NCBI GenBank assembly: GCA_900550035.1
Contig: URQS01000024.1
Span: 1-45,787, forward strand
Reading direction: 5' to 3'
Source: an uncultured Prevotella sp.
GTDB lineage: Bacteria; Bacteroidota; Bacteroidia; Bacteroidales; Bacteroidaceae
DNA: 45,787 nucleotides
The notes under the pieces were generated by a model. That model worked only from the letters and a program-made list of their open reading frames with translations, searched no databases and was not told where the DNA came from. Below, piece by piece: positions 41,688 through 45,787 of the stretch. A program made the translations under genes and the position numbers. Every line of letters begins with the position of its first letter. The first letter of the stretch is position 1.

Positions 41688-43094
41688 TTAATCGCGGCGG
41701 AAAATATCACGTGTATACACCTTGTCTTCTACATCATTCAAGCAATCGTCAAAGCGGTTGGCAATGATAGCCTTGCTTTTTGCCTTGAAGTCGTCAAGAT
41801 TGTTAACCACCTTACTGCCGAAGAATGTAGTTCCGTCTTCAAGCGTAGGCTCGTAGATTATCACTTCAGCTCCCTTAGCCTTGATACGCTTCATGATGCC
41901 TTGAATTGCCGACTGGCGGAAATTGTCCGAGTTCGACTTCATAGTCAATCGATACACACCTATCACACAAGCATGCTCCTTACTTGCATCGAAGCTGTTA
42001 TCTTCGGCATAACTATAATAGCCAGCCTTTTTAAGCACGGCATCAGCAATATAGTCCTTACGTGTACGGTTGCTCTCAACTATAGCCTCAATAAGGTTTT
42101 CAGGCACGTCCTGATAGTTGGCAAGAAGCTGCTTGGTGTCCTTAGGCAGACAATAGCCGCCATAACCGAATGATGGATTATTATAATGAGTGCCGATACG
42201 CGGGTCAAGTCCTACACCCTCAATAATAGCCTTGCTGTCCAGACCCTTCATCTCTGCATAGGTATCAAGCTCATTAAAGTAGCTTACACGCAACGCCAGA
42301 TAAGTATTGGCAAACAGTTTCACAGCCTCTGCCTCTTTAGTACCCATAAACAAACAAGGTATACCCTTGTTGAATGTTGAATGATGAGCGTTGAGTGTTG
42401 AGTGTTCGCCTTCTTCACGATTACCGATAGCACCTTCTAAGAGTAAAGCGGCAAATGTCTTGGCAAACTCCTCTGCCTTTGGATTGCTGATAGCAGCAAT
42501 AGCAACATTCTCTTCTTCCCAATCCTCATTCTGCTCATTAGGAAGCGGCTTTGGATAGCCCACTATGATACGTGAGGGATAGAGATTGTCGTAGAGCGCC
42601 TTGCTCTCACGAAGGAATTCGGGCGAGAACAGCAGATTGAAATGCTTGCCCTTGAGCGAAGGCGTAGTTTGGAATTTACGCGCATACTTCACATAGAGGC
42701 TGCGACAATAGCCTACAGGGATGGTCGACTTGATAACCATCACAGCATCTGGATTTGCCTCCAACACCAAGTCAATCACCTCTTCCACATGAGTCGTGTC
42801 AAAGTAATTCTTTACGGGGTCGTAGTTGGTAGGAGCAGCTATAACCACAAAATCTGCATCAGCATACGCAGCCTTGCCGTCAAGCGTAGCAACAAGGTTG
42901 AGCGGTTTCTCTGCCAAATACTTCTCTATATATTCATCTTGAATAGGTGAAACACGATTGTTAAGTTTTTTCACCTTTTCAGGTATTACGTCCACAGCCA
43001 TCACATGATGATGTTGAGCAAGCAAAGTAGCAATGCTCAAGCCTACGTAGCCGGTTCCAGCCACAGCCACCTTTATATCTTTGAATTCACGCAT
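41688..43094 (-). CDS. Nucleotide-sugar dehydrogenase, UDP-glucose 6-dehydrogenase type
   Basis: This 468-residue protein has the N-terminal NAD motif GTGYVGLS (13-20), IKSTIPVGY, FSPEFLRES and the catalytic Cys315 in GYGGYCLPKDT. UDP-glucose dehydrogenase makes UDP-glucuronate for surface polysaccharides; a related substrate is possible. Residues about 224-245 are an extra low-complexity segment encoded by a heptamer repeat (42369-42403). A weak promoter (TATCTTTA on the minus strand, 43131-43138) lies 40 bases upstream. No other polysaccharide gene is adjacent. Confidence 0.9.
   Translation of the reverse strand: MREFKDIKVAVAGTGYVGLSIATLLAQHHHVMAVDVIPEKVKKLNNRVSPIQDEYIEKYLAEKPLNLVATLDGKAAYADADFVVIAAPTNYDPVKNYFDTTHVEEVIDLVLEANPDAVMVIKSTIPVGYCRSLYVKYARKFQTTPSLKGKHFNLLFSPEFLRESKALYDNLYPSRIIVGYPKPLPNEQNEDWEEENVAIAAISNPKAEEFAKTFAALLLEGAIGNREEGEHSTLNAHHSTFNKGIPCLFMGTKEAEAVKLFANTYLALRVSYFNELDTYAEMKGLDSKAIIEGVGLDPRIGTHYNNPSFGYGGYCLPKDTKQLLANYQDVPENLIEAIVESNRTRKDYIADAVLKKAGYYSYAEDNSFDASKEHACVIGVYRLTMKSNSDNFRQSAIQGIMKRIKAKGAEVIIYEPTLEDGTTFFGSKVVNNLDDFKAKSKAIIANRFDDCLNDVEDKVYTRDIFRRD
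42369..42403. repeat. Heptanucleotide tandem repeat inside the sugar dehydrogenase gene
   Basis: Five 7-base units (GTTGAAT, GTTGAAT, GATGAGC, GTTGAGT, GTTGAGT) follow each other and encode residues about 231-242 (HSTLNAHHSTFN) on the minus strand. Confidence 0.85.
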
Positions 43095-43177
43095 ACTTAT
43101 TAAAATCTATATGTTGTTGTTTTTAGCATGTAAAGATATACATTTTCAACGAGACAGCCACAACATTTCATTTCTTT

Positions 43178-43303
43178 TTAAAAAACTTGTATCACCCGAT
43201 GCCAATAATCCCATGAATAGCCTACGGAAGGTACGGTTAGATACTTCTTCAAAAAATTCTTGACATCCAGCATTTCGGCTTCTGCCTTTTCGAAATATAT
43301 CAT
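43178..43303 (-). CDS. Possible 41-residue small protein or gene remnant
   Basis: The frame starts MIYFEKAEAEMLDVKNFLKK and ends HRVIQVF. The first half would form an amphipathic helix, the second is rich in aromatic residues (VGYSWDYWH). It is the only coding-like stretch in the 350-base gap between the sugar dehydrogenase and the ATPase gene. There is no clear ribosome-binding site or promoter. It may be a small gene or a piece of a lost one. Confidence 0.3.
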   Translation of the reverse strand: MIYFEKAEAEMLDVKNFLKKYLTVPSVGYSWDYWHRVIQVF

Positions 43304-43369
43304 ATTTTATTATTTTTGATGGTTAATATACATCACAAAAAGAAAAACATGCAATCTGTAGGAAAAAAG

Positions 43370-43401
43370 TTTGGAAGATTTCGATTTAAAGAGTATCTTC
43401 G
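43370..43401 (+). promoter_or_regulatory. Promoter of the AAA-ATPase-like gene
   Basis: TTTG at 43370-43373, a 20-base spacer and TATCTTCG at 43394-43401 match the Bacteroidetes promoter with one mismatch. A purine-rich AGGAGAAGGAGAG just before the ATG is a strong ribosome-binding site. Confidence 0.65.
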
Positions 43402-43444
43402 CAAATATAAGGCATAAACAAGATAAAATAGGAGAAGGAGAGAT

Positions 43445-45022
43445 ATGACAGACAGCAGATTTAGGAGACTGCCAGTAGGCATTCAGTCGTTCAAAGTTAT
43501 CAGAGAGGAAAACTATCTCTACGTTGACAAGAGCGACATCGTATGGAACATGGTCAACTTGGGAGATAAGTATAACTACTTGAGTCGCCCACGTCGATTC
43601 GGCAAGTCTGTGCTTGTCGATACGCTGGAGTCGTACCTTGAAGGAAGAAAAGACCTGTTCGAAGGACTGAAGATTATGCAACTGGAGAAAGACTGGAAGC
43701 AATATCCCGTCATACGTCTTGACATGAGCCGTGGAGGTGCCAACGAAGACACCCTGCGCTCTTACCTGAACCTGTGCTTTAAGGATTATGAGGAGAAATA
43801 CAACATTACTCCTGATCCTACTGCCATGCTTGCCGACCGCTTTCATGCAATTATAGCCACTGCCTATAAGCAGACGGGACTAAGAGTAGCTGTCCTCATA
43901 GACGAATACGACTCTCCCCTGCAACATTCATGGAGAACTCCAGAACATGAGAAATGCACGGAGGTATACCGTGAAGTGTTTGCCATACTTAAAGCTGACG
44001 ACGAGTACGAACATTTTATTTTCATCACTGGCATCACCAAGTTCACACAAATCTCTCTCTTCTCTGTCCTTAACAATCTGTCTAACATCAGCTTTATGCC
44101 AGAATATGCTGCAATCTGCGGCATCACGGAAGAGGAGATTAAAGAGAACTTTATGCCTGAACTCAAACAGATGAGCGAAGCAAACAACTGGTCGGTACAG
44201 GAGACTCACGACCGACTGAAAGCATATTACGACGGCTATCACTTCAGCGATGGTAATATGGTAGATATCTACAATCCATATAGTCTTGTCAATGCTTTAA
44301 AGCAACGCAAAATCAAAAATTACTGGGCTTCTTCCGGAGCAACATCACTACTCCCAAAGTTTATTGACAATGCTGAACTTCGTCTCAGCAAATTTGAGAA
44401 TTGTTCTGTAATGCGCAACACTCTGGAACTGTCTGATGTATCAGGAGGCGGTGCCGAACTGTTCCTATATCAGTCGGGCTACCTTACTATAAAAGAAAGC
44501 GACGAGTTTGGTTATATCTTGGGATTCCCTAATGAGGAAGTCAAGCAAGCATTATACGAAACTGTGCTGCCGGCTCTTGCTATGCGCTCTGAAAACGAAA
44601 TACAGTCGCTACAAGCTTGTCTTTACAGAGAATTGGGCACTGGTCAGATAGACGAAGCTATGAATTCATTAAAAGCCCTCATAGCCGACGTTCCATACAG
44701 CAACAAAAAGCTTGCATCTATGGATATGGAGGAGCGTTACCGTCTCATCATCAGTACCATCCTGAATGCCATTGGCTTGAATGTAGAGGTTGAAAAGATG
44801 ATTTCAACTGGTAGAATAGACATGACGGTGAAGACCTCACGCTATATCTATGTCATAGAACTGAAATTACGTAACAACGGCGGTAAGGAAGCTGCAACCG
44901 AGCAAATCCTCAACCGCCAATACATGGAACCTTTCAAGGCTGACAAGCGCAAAGTAATTGGATTGGGCATTGAGCTTGACAAAGAAGGAAAGGGTCTCTT
45001 GGATTGGGAAAGAGTGGAATAA
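43445..45022 (+). CDS. AAA-ATPase-like protein with PD-(D/E)XK nuclease domain
   Basis: This 525-residue protein starts with LPVGIQSFKVIREENYLYVDKS and has RPRRFGKS (48-55), the P-loop form of the AAA-ATPase_like family (PF09820). VLIDEYDSPL near residue 150 is the Walker B. The C-terminus has the PDDEXK_9/DUF1703 pattern: Asp459 in GRIDM and ExK at Glu472-Lys474 (VIELKL). These proteins occur in many copies in Bacteroidetes and gut bacteria; their role is unknown and links to mobile DNA or defence are only proposed. No partner gene is adjacent. Confidence 0.9.
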   Translation: MTDSRFRRLPVGIQSFKVIREENYLYVDKSDIVWNMVNLGDKYNYLSRPRRFGKSVLVDTLESYLEGRKDLFEGLKIMQLEKDWKQYPVIRLDMSRGGANEDTLRSYLNLCFKDYEEKYNITPDPTAMLADRFHAIIATAYKQTGLRVAVLIDEYDSPLQHSWRTPEHEKCTEVYREVFAILKADDEYEHFIFITGITKFTQISLFSVLNNLSNISFMPEYAAICGITEEEIKENFMPELKQMSEANNWSVQETHDRLKAYYDGYHFSDGNMVDIYNPYSLVNALKQRKIKNYWASSGATSLLPKFIDNAELRLSKFENCSVMRNTLELSDVSGGGAELFLYQSGYLTIKESDEFGYILGFPNEEVKQALYETVLPALAMRSENEIQSLQACLYRELGTGQIDEAMNSLKALIADVPYSNKKLASMDMEERYRLIISTILNAIGLNVEVEKMISTGRIDMTVKTSRYIYVIELKLRNNGGKEAATEQILNRQYMEPFKADKRKVIGLGIELDKEGKGLLDWERVE

Positions 45023-45027
45023 ATGTA

Positions 45028-45068
45028 GAGGGTATGCATTCTATGTCTTGCTTAGAATGCACACCCTC
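45028..45068 (+). terminator. Hairpin after the AAA-ATPase-like gene
   Basis: A 16-bp stem with one G-T or mismatch (45028-45043 with 45053-45068) and a 9-base loop lies 5 bases after the stop. The T tract is weak. The stretch 45069-45179 shows no feature. Confidence 0.6.
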
Positions 45069-45179
45069 CATTAAATAGTAAATTTATATTGTATAAAATC
45101 TGGGCTATGGAAGATATTGGGAATAGCAGGATGTACGCTTCGGAATATATAGCGTAAGTGAAGGAAAATATAGATACAT

Positions 45180-45209
45180 AAAAAAAGGTCTCCAAAGTCG
45201 TTAGACCTT
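45180..45209 (-). terminator. Terminator of the rRNA operon
   Basis: On the minus strand AAGGTCT and AGACCTT pair around an 11-base loop and are followed by seven or more T. It lies about 16 bases past the 5S 3' end. Confidence 0.8.
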
Positions 45210-45224
45210 GAAGACCCAAAGTAA

Positions 45225-45337
<113 letters not shown>

Positions 45338-45338
45338 A

Positions 45339-45469
45339 TATTTTTCGCTACGCGAAAAACAATTACGAATTACGAGTGACGAATTACGAATTGTCTTAGC
45401 GCGCGTATAAGATAGACACGTTGATTAAGCAAAACTATTGTTAAATTGTACAACAACTGAAAGCACGAC
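45339..45469 (-). other. 23S-5S spacer with hairpin and AATTACG repeats
   Basis: The spacer has a hairpin (TTTTTCGC with GCGAAAAA, 45341-45359) and a tract of 7-base units (AATTACG, AATTACG, AGTGACG, AATTACG, AATTGTC at 45361-45395). No tRNA is present in it. Confidence 0.7.

Positions 45470-45787
<318 letters not shown>

Overview
The window looks like chromosomal DNA of a Bacteroidales bacterium, most likely Prevotella or a close relative (inference). The signs are a SusC/SusD pair with many lipoproteins whose signal cysteine is followed by S/D/E residues, repeated use of the Bacteroidetes promoter (TTTG, about 20 bases, TAnnTTTG), a long pyrophosphate-dependent phosphofructokinase, an SDR-type threonine dehydrogenase, and a UpxY/NusG-like antiterminator. 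No plasmid or phage backbone and no CRISPR array was seen.

Layout. Positions 1-1267 are the right part of an IS66-family insertion sequence (tnpA, tnpB, start of tnpC), whose outer end carries a duplicated terminal repeat. Next to it is an orphan NusG-like antiterminator gene (1352-1990). From 17472 down to 2339 runs one tightly spaced minus-strand operon of nine genes: SusC, SusD, five further lipoproteins including two leucine-rich-repeat proteins and an S8 subtilisin-like protease, then a DUF1573 protein and a small lipocalin-like lipoprotein. It has no glycoside hydrolase and no local regulator, so it looks more like a peptide or protein uptake locus than a glycan locus. The RNase P RNA gene (17915-18310) lies upstream.

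From 18.3 to 43 kb the genes are mostly housekeeping: an M48 protease, a SlyD-like isomerase, chorismate synthase, an ABM monooxygenase, YgiQ, an amidase/golvesin-like exoprotein, a PlsC acyltransferase, PPi-phosphofructokinase, a GH25 lysozyme, a PAP2 phosphatase, PrmA, PBP1A, PyrB-PyrI, GlyA, a FeoB-associated protein, tRNA-Cys, and the divergent threonine-to-glycine pair tdh/kbl. Tdh, Kbl and GlyA together link threonine, glycine, serine and one-carbon metabolism. The last part holds a UDP-glucose 6-dehydrogenase-type gene with a heptamer-repeat insert, an AAA-ATPase-like/PD-(D/E)XK protein, and the 3' end of an rRNA operon (5S and partial 23S, minus strand).

The least explained regions are a structured stretch at 38.57-38.97 kb with two promoters and many pairings but no large gene, a G9 tract at the -33 position of a promoter that drives a short terminated transcript (21229-21372), a ladder of four 11-bp promoter-like repeats ahead of slyD, and the protease-bearing SusCD operon itself.
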